From positions 744,001 through 808,000 of the forward strand of contig NZ_AUAO01000001.1 in assembly GCF_000428765.1 (NCBI RefSeq): a stretch of DNA of 64,000 bases. Direction: 5' to 3'. The stretch's first letter is position 1. Every line of letters starts with the position of its first letter. This document shows positions 8,942-16,682 of this stretch, in pieces. This stretch comes from Brevundimonas aveniformis DSM 17977. GTDB lineage: Bacteria; Pseudomonadota; Alphaproteobacteria; Caulobacterales; Caulobacteraceae. Below the pieces are notes generated by a model that worked only from the letters and a program-made list of their open reading frames with translations, searched no databases and was not told where the DNA came from. The position numbers and the translations under genes are program-made.

Positions 8942-9103
8942 TGCACGGTAAATCGGGTGCAATTAGTGCAAAAGGTGCACTAAATTCGAGCCACAGAACG
9001 AACATGGCAGGATAGACGCCGGCTGTGCGACGGGCACAGATGTCCCGTCATCCCCGCGAAGTCCAAGCGAATTGAGCCGGCAGGCCTCTCGGCGAGGGAG
9101 CAT
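8942..9103. other. Convergent intergenic region with GTGCA repeats and palindromes
   Basis: This gap separates the ends of two convergent genes. It holds four GTGCA copies (8941, 8957, 8966, 8975), two of them forming a perfect 8-bp inverted repeat TTAGTGCA-AAAGG-TGCACTAA (8963-8983). Two overlapping, mutually exclusive GC stems follow (9023-9039 and 9029-9049). No T-tract follows any of them, so none is a standard intrinsic terminator. No ORF with a ribosome site is seen. Confidence 0.5.
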
Positions 9104-9622
9104 CTAGCCCTGTTGTGCGCCCGCCGGCGTGCCGCCCGGGACGGGGGCCACGTTCAACAGCTCGATCTTGAAGACCAGCACGCTGTTGGGCGGGATGGGG
9201 CCGGAGCCCTCGGCCCCATAGCCCTCAGCCGGCGGGACCCACAGGGTCCATTCGTCGCCGACGCGCATGTGCGGGATGGCCTCTTCCCAGGCCGGGATCA
9301 GCCCGTCCAGGGCAAAGGAGGCGGGCCGGCCGGCCTGATAGCTGGAATCGAATACGGTGCCGTCGGTCAGTCGGCCCTCATAGTTGACCATCACCAGGTC
9401 GTTGGAATCCGGCTGGGCCGCATCGGGCGATCCGGCGCGGTCGACGCGGTACTGAACCCCGGACGGCAGGGTTTCGACGCCGGCCTGACGACCGTTCTGT
9501 TCCATGAAGAAGGCGGCGGCCTCGGCGCTCTGGTCGTCAGAGCCGCCCATGCCTCCCGAACAGGCCGACAGGATCGACAGGGCCACCAGACCCACGAGCG
9601 CCTTACGGCTGTTTGAGGACAT
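9104..9622 (-). CDS. FKBP-type peptidyl-prolyl isomerase lipoprotein
   Basis: 172 aa from ATG 9622, preferred over an upstream extension because it begins a clean lipoprotein signal ending LSAC (C21). The mature protein has an FKBP domain: LVMVNYEGRLTDGTVFDSSYQ, IPAWEEAIPHMRVGDEWTLWVPPAEGYG and IPPNSVLVFKIELL. It should catalyse proline isomerisation of periplasmic or outer-membrane proteins, as FkpA/Mip proteins do. The start overlaps the end of the threonine ammonia-lyase gene by 20 bp, and AAAAAAGG precedes the ATG, so it is the second gene of that operon. Confidence 0.9.
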   Translation of the reverse strand: MSSNSRKALVGLVALSILSACSGGMGGSDDQSAEAAAFFMEQNGRQAGVETLPSGVQYRVDRAGSPDAAQPDSNDLVMVNYEGRLTDGTVFDSSYQAGRPASFALDGLIPAWEEAIPHMRVGDEWTLWVPPAEGYGAEGSGPIPPNSVLVFKIELLNVAPVPGGTPAGAQQG

Positions 9623-10805
9623 AGCCTTTTTTCTCCAAAGCCTTGCCGATTTCCTCGGCATGATCGTCGTCGCGGGTTTCGACCTGAATGTCGTATTCGG
9701 CCCCCTTGACGGGCACGTCGAGTGCCAACCGGTTGTGATGGATGTCGATGATATTGCCGCCCATCTTGCCGATCACGGCGGTCATGCCGGCCATCATGCC
9801 GGGCCGGTCGTCGCCGACGATCCGATAGGTGACCAGACGGTGCTCGCGCACCAGCTCACGGTTCAGAACCATGGCCAGGATACGCGGGTCAATGTTGCCG
9901 CCGCACACGACCAGCCCGACCTTCATGCCCTTGAACCGCTCGGGATAGCGAAGGAGCGCCGCCAGACCGCCGGCCCCAGCCCCCTCCACCACGGTCTTTT
10001 CAACGGTGGCATAGAAGGCGACGGCCTGTTCAAAGTCGGCCTCGTCGACGACCAGCACATCCTCGATCAGGGGGTTGCCCAGGGCGAACGGGATTTCGCC
10101 CACGGCCTTGATGGCGATGCCCTCGGCGATGGTCTGACCGCTGCATTTCGGTGGCTCTCCGGCGCGCCGGGCGGTGAAGGACGGATACATGGCCGCCTCA
10201 ACCCCGAAGATGCGAATGTCGGGCTTGAGCGCCTTGGCCGCGATGGCCGAGCCGGCGATCAGGCCGCCCCCGCCGATCGGAATGATGAGAGCGTCCAGAT
10301 CCGGCGCGTCCTCAACGAATTCCAGCCCACAGGTGCCCTGACCGGTGACGATGCCCTCGTCGTCGAAGGCCGAGACGAAGATGTAGTCATGCCTGGCCTG
10401 AAGCTCGCGGGCGTGGTTGGTGGCCTCGGTGAAGTCCGCGCCCTTGATGACCACCTTGCCGCCGTAGCGTTCGGTCTTCTCGATTTTTACGAAGGGCGTG
10501 CCCTCGGGCATGACAATGGTGACGGGGATGCCCAGTCGGCTGCCGTGATAGGCCAGCGCCGAGGCATGGTTGCCGGCCGACGCCGCCACGACGCCGCGCT
10601 TGCGCTCTTCGGGGCTGAGCTGCGACAGGCGATTACAGGCCCCGCGCTCCTTGAAGGACGACGTGTAGTGCAGATTCTCGAACTTGAGCCAGACCTCGGC
10701 CCCGGTTAGTTCGGACAGCTTGCGGGAATAACGGGTCGGGGTGCGGTCTACATGGCCGGCGATACGCTCGGCGGCGGCCTGGATGTCGGCAAAGGTGACG
10801 CTCAT
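9603..10805 (-). CDS. ilvA: Threonine ammonia-lyase with C-terminal ACT domain
   Basis: 400-aa fold-type II PLP enzyme converting threonine to 2-oxobutanoate and ammonia, the entry to isoleucine synthesis or a catabolic route. The PLP lysine is K52 in YTSSFKERGA; the phosphate-binding loop is IPIGGGGLIAG. Residues from about 320 form a single ACT domain (YRIVGDDRPGMMAGMTAVIGKMGGNIIDIHHNR), as in the shorter TIGR01127-type enzymes rather than the long two-ACT-like IlvA. Symbol ilvA is therefore approximate; tdcB-type catabolic use is possible. Confidence 0.88.
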   Translation of the reverse strand: MSVTFADIQAAAERIAGHVDRTPTRYSRKLSELTGAEVWLKFENLHYTSSFKERGACNRLSQLSPEERKRGVVAASAGNHASALAYHGSRLGIPVTIVMPEGTPFVKIEKTERYGGKVVIKGADFTEATNHARELQARHDYIFVSAFDDEGIVTGQGTCGLEFVEDAPDLDALIIPIGGGGLIAGSAIAAKALKPDIRIFGVEAAMYPSFTARRAGEPPKCSGQTIAEGIAIKAVGEIPFALGNPLIEDVLVVDEADFEQAVAFYATVEKTVVEGAGAGGLAALLRYPERFKGMKVGLVVCGGNIDPRILAMVLNRELVREHRLVTYRIVGDDRPGMMAGMTAVIGKMGGNIIDIHHNRLALDVPVKGAEYDIQVETRDDDHAEEIGKALEKKGYVLKQP

Positions 10806-10933
10806 GGGCGCGGACCCTAGAACCGAGTGCGGGCCGGCACAACGGCCTGTTTGCCGTCAGATCATTTCCCGAAACCTTGGCTTTCGCGGCGCGTTGGAGT
10901 TTGATTGCTCCCCTGTCTGAAACGGAGGCCGCC

Positions 10934-11446
10934 ATGCCCGCCCATCGTCATCTCGCCCTTGCTGCTGCCCTTGGGGCGGCTTCGATCCTCGCGGGCTGTG
11001 CGACGGGTCCAGCGCCCGCGTCCAGTGTCGCGGTCTTTGACGCGGCGGCCTTCGCCTGGTCAGCCGTTCCGGGTGACAATGCCATATCGGGCCGGGTGGC
11101 CTATGTCGGCGGGGGGCGCAGCTGGTCGTGCGCCGGCTCGGTCGGGCTGACGCCCGAGACGCCCTGGACCCGTCAGCGGTTCCAAACCCTGTACGGCTCG
11201 ACCCAGCGCGCGGCGATTCCGGCGGCGATTGTGCGGGCGCGCAGCGTCACCGAGGCCAGCGCCGACTATCAGGGGTTCGTACGGTCCGAGACGTGCGACA
11301 GCCAGGACCGCTTCCGCTTTGACAATCTGCCGGCGGGCAACTGGTTCGTCATTGTGCCGGTGACGGATGGCGGGTCCGAGCCGGTCGTGCTGATGCGGCG
11401 CGTGACGACCCGTGGGGATCAGATCACCGACGTCACGCTGGACTAG
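10934..11446 (+). CDS. Lipoprotein of unknown function with carboxypeptidase-regulatory-like fold
   Basis: 170 aa from ATG 10934, supported by GGAGG six bases upstream. The signal peptide ends in ASILAGC (C22 lipidated). The mature part contains a pattern suggesting a small beta-sandwich (AISGRVAYVGGGRSWSC, FRFDNLPAGNWFVIVPVT) and a conserved-looking Cys in SETCDSQDRF. No catalytic motif is recognised. It is divergent from the threonine ammonia-lyase gene, with a 128-bp region between. It ends 4 bp into the convergent M23 peptidase gene. Function unknown. Confidence 0.75.
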   Translation: MPAHRHLALAAALGAASILAGCATGPAPASSVAVFDAAAFAWSAVPGDNAISGRVAYVGGGRSWSCAGSVGLTPETPWTRQRFQTLYGSTQRAAIPAAIVRARSVTEASADYQGFVRSETCDSQDRFRFDNLPAGNWFVIVPVTDGGSEPVVLMRRVTTRGDQITDVTLD

Positions 11447-12054
11447 GCCCGCTCAGGGCCGCGCAGTACGAACTGACGGCCCAGATACTCCACAGGATTG
11501 AGCTTGGTGCCGCGCCGACGCACCTCGAAATGAAGGTGCGGCCCGGTTGAATAGCCGGTCGAGCCAACACGCCCGATCTGCTGGCCACCATCGACCTCGA
11601 CCCCGGCGGTCATGCCGCGGGTGATCTCGCTGAGATGACCATAGAAGGTGGTCAGGCCGTTGGGGTGGCGGATCTCGACGAAGTTGCCGTAGCCACCGTC
11701 ATAGCCGGAGCGCACGACGACCCCTTGCGCCGAGGCCAGAACCGGAGCGCCGGTCGGGGCGGCGATATCGACGCCCTGGTGCATGCGCGGGGCGGCTTCC
11801 CCGACCAGATGGCGAATGCCGTAGTTGGAGTTGATCGGCCGGTTCGCCACGGGACGTTCGAAGGTCATCACGCGAACCATCGGCGTTGGGCGCGCCACAA
11901 CGGGCGGCGCGATCGGCTGGGCGTTGTCGGGGATCACTTCCAGCTCAACGGCACTCAGGGCCTGGGGCGCGGCGGCCGTCGCCAGGGCGGCGACCATGGC
12001 GAGGGTTGAGAGTTGACCAAAGCGGTACAGCAGAGATTTAGCAGTGGAAACCAT
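11443..12054 (-). CDS. M23 (LytM-type) peptidase, exported
   Basis: 203 aa. An N-terminal signal/anchor (residues 10-34) is followed by a complete LytM domain: H92 and D96 in MHQGVD, H140 in FYGHLSEI, and H173/H175 in GPHLHFEV, all zinc and catalytic residues present. It probably cleaves peptidoglycan cross-bridges in the periplasm. There is no coiled coil or LysM. It is paralogous to the gene immediately upstream (12216-12866), with the same architecture, including the GSTG.STG.HLHFE core, so the pair arose by tandem duplication. Confidence 0.9.
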   Translation of the reverse strand: MVSTAKSLLYRFGQLSTLAMVAALATAAAPQALSAVELEVIPDNAQPIAPPVVARPTPMVRVMTFERPVANRPINSNYGIRHLVGEAAPRMHQGVDIAAPTGAPVLASAQGVVVRSGYDGGYGNFVEIRHPNGLTTFYGHLSEITRGMTAGVEVDGGQQIGRVGSTGYSTGPHLHFEVRRRGTKLNPVEYLGRQFVLRGPERA

Positions 12055-12125
12055 GGAGGAGGATCGGTCTTCTTGCGGTGACGTCGGCCCGCGATACGCA
12101 CGCAGGACGATAGCCGGGTGGGCCG

Positions 12126-12158
12126 AAAAACAGTCGGCCCCGGTGTTGCCGGGGCCGA
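12126..12158 (-). terminator. Intrinsic terminator after upstream M23 peptidase gene
   Basis: A perfect 10-bp stem, TCGGCCCCGG / CCGGGGCCGA (12134-12143 and 12149-12158) with a 5-base loop, is followed on the minus strand by a run of five T (bases 12126-12130). It lies 58 bp beyond the stop of the 12216-12866 peptidase gene, so the two peptidase genes are probably separate transcripts. Confidence 0.9.
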
Positions 12159-12215
12159 AGAGCGGCGGCTGTTAACCCATCGGTAAGGATGAATCAACCC
12201 GCAGGGGATTTTGGA

Positions 12216-12866
12216 TCAGGGCTGGAAGGCCGGGGTCAGGGTGCGGAAGGGGCCAAAGGCCACCGGCGCGCTGGCGAAAAAGGCGGGAGCGTCCCACGAG
12301 CCGTCAGCGTCGGGGGCCACGTTCTGAAGGGCAAACGACCGGCCCAGGAAATTCTCGGGATTGATCTGGCGACCTTCGCGGCGGATTTCGAAATGCAGAT
12401 GGGCCCCGGTCGAGCGACCGGTCGAGCCCACGGCCCCGATCTGATCGCCGGCGACCACGACGTCGCCTTCGCTGGCAACGATCCGGCTCATGTGAGCGTA
12501 GAAGGAGGTGACGCCGTTGGCGTGCTGGATTTCGACGAAACGTCCATAGGAGCTGGACGTGCCGGTGCGGATCACGCGCCCATCGGCGGCGGCCAGGATC
12601 GGCGTGCCGGAGGGGGCGGCGTAGTCCAGACCCTCATGCATACGGGCCCGGCGCTCGAACGAGAGGCGGCGCAGGCCAAAGCGGGAATTCGTTTGATAAC
12701 CGACCACCGGCGCAGAAAAGGCGATGGTGCGAACGGCGAGGGTTGGGGCGTCAGCGACGGTATCGGTCACTTCCGAGGCCTGGACCGGGGCGGCGAAAAC
12801 AACCGCGGCGGCGGCGAGGCCCGTTAAGGAAAATGCCTTGAAACCGTTCGAAATCAAAGAGGACAA
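12216..12866 (-). CDS. M23 (LytM-type) peptidase, exported, tandem paralogue
   Basis: 216 aa. Signal peptide to about residue 30 (AAPVQA), short linker, then a complete LytM domain: H77 and D81 in MHEGLD, H125 in FYAHMSRI, H156/H158 in GAHLHFEI. It carries a C-terminal tail of about 45 residues (NPENFLGRSFALQ and beyond) that is longer than in its neighbour. Expected to be a periplasmic endopeptidase acting on peptidoglycan. A strong terminator follows it. Paralogous to 11443-12054; the sequences have diverged outside the catalytic core, so the duplication is not recent. Confidence 0.9.
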   Translation of the reverse strand: MSSLISNGFKAFSLTGLAAAAVVFAAPVQASEVTDTVADAPTLAVRTIAFSAPVVGYQTNSRFGLRRLSFERRARMHEGLDYAAPSGTPILAAADGRVIRTGTSSSYGRFVEIQHANGVTSFYAHMSRIVASEGDVVVAGDQIGAVGSTGRSTGAHLHFEIRREGRQINPENFLGRSFALQNVAPDADGSWDAPAFFASAPVAFGPFRTLTPAFQP

Positions 12867-12926
12867 GCCCGCGCTCCGGCTGTAGTTCTAGGTCAGTCGA
12901 GTGGGGCGGAACGCTCGGGAACCGCG

Positions 12927-12951
12927 AAAAAGCCGGGAAACGTTCCCGGCT
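12927..12951 (-). terminator. Intrinsic terminator after WYL regulator gene
   Basis: A perfect 9-bp inverted repeat AGCCGGGAA-ACG-TTCCCGGCT (12931-12951) is followed on the minus strand by five T (12927-12931). It lies about 100 bp beyond the stop of the WYL-domain gene at 13050, within the 183-bp gap that also holds the promoter of the M23 gene. Confidence 0.85.
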
Positions 12952-13049
12952 CGTGGTTGTCTATGCCCGGCTGGCGACGCTGACAGAACCTGACGGAATG
13001 TCGCACCCCGGGAACCAATTGTCGCAGTTTGGATTGGCGGCCGGTAATC

Positions 13050-14039
13050 TTAAGGGCCCGGATGGGCGCGCTGGGCCGCCGCCAGCGCCTCCTGCATGGC
13101 CTGTTTCAGACGTTCCGGCTTCTCGATCCGCACACCCTCGCCCCAGGTGAACAGATGCCAGGCCAGCTCGCGCATGCCGCTGGCCGAGAACCGCACGGTC
13201 AGCGACCCATCGGGGTTGTCGCTGAGGGTCTGGGTCGGGTGGAAACGCCAGACCCGGGCCTCATCGACCGCCTGGCCTATTGGCAGGATGGTCAGCTCCA
13301 CGTCCTCGACGCTGTCCTGATAGATGCCAAAGGAGCGATTGGCGAAGGCGGTCAGGTCGAACCCTTCGGGTGGGGCGGCTGGTCGATCCATCACCTGAAC
13401 GCCCTGGACGCTGTCGAGGCGGAAGGTCTTGGGGCTGTCCGAGCCGATCTCGGCGGCCACCAGATAATTGGCCCGCCCGAACATCAGGCCACACGGGGCG
13501 ACCTCGCGCCGCTCTCCCGGACGTGAGCCGCGATTGTAGATGAAGCTGATGGCGGCCCCGGCCATGATGGCGTGGCGAATGGCGGCCAGGGTGGTTTCGT
13601 CCTCGAAGGGGCGCGGCCCAGCCTGAACGGCGATGGTTTCGGCGCGCACCAGGGCCTCCAGATCCGGGGCGATCCGGTTCAGGGCCGTCGACCGCATGGC
13701 CGAGCGAATCTTGAGCTCCAGCGTCTCAAGCGCCGTGGCGCGACCGGCCTCACCCTGACGACGCAAGCCTTCGGCGGCCTTGGACAACTCCAGCAACTCG
13801 GTCGTCGTCGGGGCCTGCTGGAAGGCAGACAGCCCATCGCGGATTCGCCAGCGTTTGGTCGGGGGATCCGACACCTCCTCGGCCTGGGGAAACAGATACA
13901 GCACCGCATCGCGCAGACGCTCGGCCGTTCGCCGCCCGACCTCCAGATCGCGGGCCATCTCGTCCAGCGTCAGGCCCTCGGCAGAGGCGGCCATGCGCCG
14001 TGCCAGGTCCAGAACAATGGCTGCCTTGTCGTGTCGCAT
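13050..14039 (-). CDS. WYL-domain transcriptional regulator
   Basis: 329 aa. Residues 1-65 form a DeoR-type winged HTH (GLTDLEMARDLEVGRRTAERLRDAV-like segment, actual GLTLDEMARDLEV). The WYL domain spans about 150-235 (AISFIYNRGSRPGERREVAPCGLMFGRANYLVAAE), followed by a WYL C-terminal extension (HLFTWGEGVRIEKPERLK). Such proteins often sense nucleic acid or nucleotides and control defence, DNA-repair or stress genes. No defence genes flank it here. It is divergent from a small ORF pair at 14109-14458, separated by 69 bp, which may be its target. Confidence 0.88.
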   Translation of the reverse strand: MRHDKAAIVLDLARRMAASAEGLTLDEMARDLEVGRRTAERLRDAVLYLFPQAEEVSDPPTKRWRIRDGLSAFQQAPTTTELLELSKAAEGLRRQGEAGRATALETLELKIRSAMRSTALNRIAPDLEALVRAETIAVQAGPRPFEDETTLAAIRHAIMAGAAISFIYNRGSRPGERREVAPCGLMFGRANYLVAAEIGSDSPKTFRLDSVQGVQVMDRPAAPPEGFDLTAFANRSFGIYQDSVEDVELTILPIGQAVDEARVWRFHPTQTLSDNPDGSLTVRFSASGMRELAWHLFTWGEGVRIEKPERLKQAMQEALAAAQRAHPGP

Positions 14040-14108
14040 GATGGAACGTCCGATTCTGTCGTGTGTTTATTCTAGGTCTGTTCTCGTTGATCGCAAGGAG
14101 AGATCGTC

Positions 14109-14360
14109 ATGGCCCATTCACTGCTTCGCTCGCTGGTGTCGCGCGGACCCCGGATCATCCGTCGCCTGGACGGTCTGGTGGTGACGCCCTGCGAAGGGCC
14201 AGATCGCGACCTGTGCGTGGTCTGGGACCCGATCGAGGAGCAGATCGTCGATGTGGTACCGGCCTCACGCGTCGGGCGCTATGCCGAAGAAGACGATCTC
14301 TGGGCCGAGGCCCGCAACTGGGGCCGTCAGGCCGAGCCCGCCTTCGCGGCCGCGGCCTGA
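14109..14360 (+). CDS. Small conserved-looking protein, function unknown
   Basis: 83 aa, soluble and acidic toward the C-terminus (VVWDPIEEQIVDVVPASRVGRYAEEDDLWAEARNWG). AAGGAGAG lies 7-14 bases before the ATG, a good Shine-Dalgarno, and the codon choice matches neighbouring genes. No domain is recognised. It is divergent from the WYL regulator, and its stop TGA overlaps the ATG of a 32-codon membrane ORF by one base (TGATG). It may be a WYL-controlled gene; that is inference from position. Confidence 0.65.
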   Translation: MAHSLLRSLVSRGPRIIRRLDGLVVTPCEGPDRDLCVVWDPIEEQIVDVVPASRVGRYAEEDDLWAEARNWGRQAEPAFAAAA

Positions 14361-14458
14361 TGGCCTATCTGATCGCTTTCGCCGTGCTTCTGATGGCGTT
14401 CGGCGGCCTGCAGACACTCATCTGGGCCATCGCTATGGCGGTCCAGATGGTGGTGTGA
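14360..14458 (+). CDS. Candidate 32-aa single-span membrane microprotein; frame continues past its TGA
   Basis: The ORF reads MAYLIAFAVLLMAFGGLQTL and then IWAIAMAVQMVV, almost entirely hydrophobic. It begins at a TGATG overlap with the preceding gene, suggesting reinitiation. After the TGA (14456-14458) the same frame stays open to a TAG at 14572 and encodes a second hydrophobic stretch plus a basic tail (LAGLAGMVWVALVDRP, VVRLWREAGDRHQ). This could be a two-helix protein split by a nonsense mutation, or simply a genuine short protein. No homologue is recognised. Confidence 0.45.
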   Translation: MAYLIAFAVLLMAFGGLQTLIWAIAMAVQMVV

Positions 14459-14556
14459 GCCGCGTCGGCCCTGGCGGGTCTGGCCGGCATGGTCTGGGTG
14501 GCCCTCGTCGATCGTCCCGCCGTCGTGCGCCTGTGGCGCGAGGCTGGGGATCGCCA

Positions 14557-14964
14557 TCAGCCGGTTGGATAGCGCGCGCGCATATCGGCGACGCTGGCCT
14601 CGACGATTTCGCGCAGCACAGCCTGGTCTACATCGGCCAGCTTCTTGATGTAGAGGCATGACACGCCGGTCGTATGCTTGCCCAGGCGCCCCATCTTCTC
14701 GTCCAGATCGGCCGAGCCCATCACATAGAGCACCATCTGCGCCTTGCGCGGTGAGAAGCCGGTGATCGGCCAGTCGCCCGTCGGGCCCTTGTAGCTGCCG
14801 TAGCCGACAATCGACGGCCCCCACATGACAGCCGTTTCGCCGGTGATCTCGTCCATCATCGCGCGCACCACCTCGGCGTCGGCGCGCCGGGTCGGGTTTT
14901 CAACGGCGGAGATGAAGTCATCGACCGAGGCGTCGGTCGGTCGGGTCTTGGGTTCGCTGGCCAT
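14557..14964 (-). CDS. DUF1801 (YdhG-like) domain protein
   Basis: 135 aa. It has the DUF1801 pattern: VDDFISAVENPTRRADAEVVRAMMDEITGE near the N-terminus, then MWGPSIVGYGSY, and ending SCLYIKKLADVDQAVLREIVEASV. The family has an SRPBCC-unrelated alpha/beta fold seen in proteins of unknown role. No signal peptide. It starts 4 bp after the acyltransferase stop, on the same strand, and may be read from that upstream transcript. Function unassigned. Confidence 0.85.
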   Translation of the reverse strand: MASEPKTRPTDASVDDFISAVENPTRRADAEVVRAMMDEITGETAVMWGPSIVGYGSYKGPTGDWPITGFSPRKAQMVLYVMGSADLDEKMGRLGKHTTGVSCLYIKKLADVDQAVLREIVEASVADMRARYPTG

Positions 14965-14967
14965 GAC

Positions 14968-16614
14968 CTATGAAGGCTGAGAACGGCGCTTCAGCCAAGC
15001 GGAAACTGCATCTCGTGCCGGGGTTTCGATGAGGCGGTAGGACAGGGACGCCAACCAGACGACAAGCCCGAGAAAGCCCAGCGTCAAAAGGTCGTTCAGC
15101 CAGACTGACCCCAGATCGATGCGCCGGTCGTGCATCAAGTCCAGCTTGCGGGCGGCGATCACCATCAGGGTGATGATGAACATGTGGATCAGATAGATGC
15201 CGTAGGAAATGTCACCCAGCTTGACCAAGGGTTCCCAGGTCAGGGCCTTGGCCACCGGACCGCGATCTCCGGCCAGAACCCAGACCAGCGGGGCAAAGAC
15301 CAGCGAAGCCAGGACCGTCCACGGCCCGACCGCGACCCAGATGAAGGCCAGGGCAGCCACGATCAGCAGGGCTTCCAGCCAGCCCCGGCCCGCCGGGGGC
15401 CGCCAGGTCCAGGCACGATAGACGATGACCCCCAAAAAGAAGCCGTAGAGCGCGCGCGCCCAACCGGTGCGCCAGGTGGTGTTCATCCACGCCGCCCAGG
15501 GCTCGGGCGGCGCATAGATGATCAGGATCGCCAGTCCGAAAGCGGCCAGGACCGCCGCCAGGACCAGGCTCCACTTGCGCCCCCACAGGATCAGGCCGGT
15601 GAAGACCACGTAACAGAGCATCTCGGCCGAGACGGCCCAGGCGGGGCCATTCCACGTCTGGCTATCCTCGGTTCCCAGGGACTGGATCATCAGAAGGTTG
15701 GTGACGATGCCGCCCGGTGCCCGGTCGCCGGTGAAGGGCGGCACGCTGTCAAAATGGGTGGTGGCGCGCACCACCTCCAGCGCCACGAACGCTCCGAGCA
15801 TGACCGCGTGCAGGGGCCAGACCCGCGCCACCCGCTTGATCAGGAAGTCGCGCGCCTGTCGCCCGTCATTGATCCGTTGCCCATAGGAATGGGCGATGAC
15901 GAAGCCGGACAGGACGAAGAAATAGTCCACCACCAGATAGCCGTGCATCACCAGCGGCAGGTCGCGCAGATGGCTGGCGACCGGCAGGTGGAACAACACC
16001 ACAAACAGCGCCAGCGCGCCGCGCAGCGCGTCTAGCGCGAGGAAACGGGGCTGGGCCGCAGCGTGGGTCATGGCACCAACTCGCGCCTCTCGGTGCTCTT
16101 GCCAAGCCCGACCGAGCTGAAACGGTCGGTGTTGGACGCCGTTCGCCGGATAAAAATCGTCAAGGAATGCAATGTAGCGCCGAATGGATGGGTTGCGATA
16201 GACGCGGGCGAATATGTAGTCCCATCGGTCTGCGTCCCTCGCGCTGAGGGTTCGGTCGAAGCCAAAACCGGCAACGTCATCGAGCAGGGAGAGCAACCGA
16301 TCAACCTTGCGCTCATCTTCGGCGGAGGCGAAGCCGTTTGCTGTATGCTCGATTGGGTACTCAAATTTACCCCATTCAATCGACAAGAAGGCCGACTGGA
16401 CATCGTCGCTGCGAAACCGCTCCCAGACCCGGAATGAGAACTCTGCCGAACGCGTTCGCGCGAGATCTAGATTCGCGCGTACGGACATGAACAGCGAAAC
16501 TAGGGCAGCGATTAGGCCAATGATCGACAGTATCTCGAAAACAGAGATACGACGGACGATCTGAAACCCTGTCGTTGGATCAAAACTGATCCAGGTCACT
16601 ACAGAAGCCAACAC
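14968..16614 (-). CDS. Acyltransferase family 3 membrane protein fused to a DUF4760-like N-terminal domain
   Basis: 548 aa from a GTG start with AAGGGA seven bases upstream. Residues 1 to about 180 carry one membrane span (ILSIIGLIAALVSLF) and a helical cytosolic segment (YIFARVYRNPSIRRYIAFLDDFY) resembling DUF4760-type proteins. From residue 182 (Met, ATG 16071) a complete acyltransferase-3 domain begins: ALDALRGALALFVVLFHL with the catalytic His, then DYFFVLSGFVIAHSY and about ten membrane helices ending YRLIETPARDA. Such enzymes O-acetylate surface polysaccharides. The N-terminal part is visibly AT-richer than its surroundings, and the gene abuts a duplicated pntB tail. It may be a fusion of two formerly separate genes, or two genes if the stop has been lost. 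Confidence 0.8.
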   Translation of the reverse strand: MLASVVTWISFDPTTGFQIVRRISVFEILSIIGLIAALVSLFMSVRANLDLARTRSAEFSFRVWERFRSDDVQSAFLSIEWGKFEYPIEHTANGFASAEDERKVDRLLSLLDDVAGFGFDRTLSARDADRWDYIFARVYRNPSIRRYIAFLDDFYPANGVQHRPFQLGRAWQEHREARVGAMTHAAAQPRFLALDALRGALALFVVLFHLPVASHLRDLPLVMHGYLVVDYFFVLSGFVIAHSYGQRINDGRQARDFLIKRVARVWPLHAVMLGAFVALEVVRATTHFDSVPPFTGDRAPGGIVTNLLMIQSLGTEDSQTWNGPAWAVSAEMLCYVVFTGLILWGRKWSLVLAAVLAAFGLAILIIYAPPEPWAAWMNTTWRTGWARALYGFFLGVIVYRAWTWRPPAGRGWLEALLIVAALAFIWVAVGPWTVLASLVFAPLVWVLAGDRGPVAKALTWEPLVKLGDISYGIYLIHMFIITLMVIAARKLDLMHDRRIDLGSVWLNDLLTLGFLGLVVWLASLSYRLIETPARDAVSAWLKRRSQPS

Positions 16615-16631
16615 TCAATCGGTCCCTTGCG

Positions 16632-16670
16632 ATCCCCTCGACCATCTTCTTGGCATCCGCGAACAGCATC
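16632..16670 (-). pseudogene. Duplicated fragment of the pntB 3' end
   Basis: 39 bases match the last codons of pntB (16699-16737) at 37 of 39 positions, encoding LFADAKKMVEGI in the same orientation. Both differences are synonymous third-position changes (Ala GCC/GCG, Asp GAC/GAT). The two copies are 67 bp apart, with 28 bp between them. The fragment sits between pntB and the atypical acyltransferase gene and supplies that gene's upstream region. This looks like a recombination or integration scar. Confidence 0.8.
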
Positions 16671-16682
16671 CCTGCGGATGCC

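Noticed and set aside
9504-10709. 401-codon plus-strand frame
   Set aside because: It is antisense to the FKBP and threonine ammonia-lyase genes, whose domain motifs are unambiguous.
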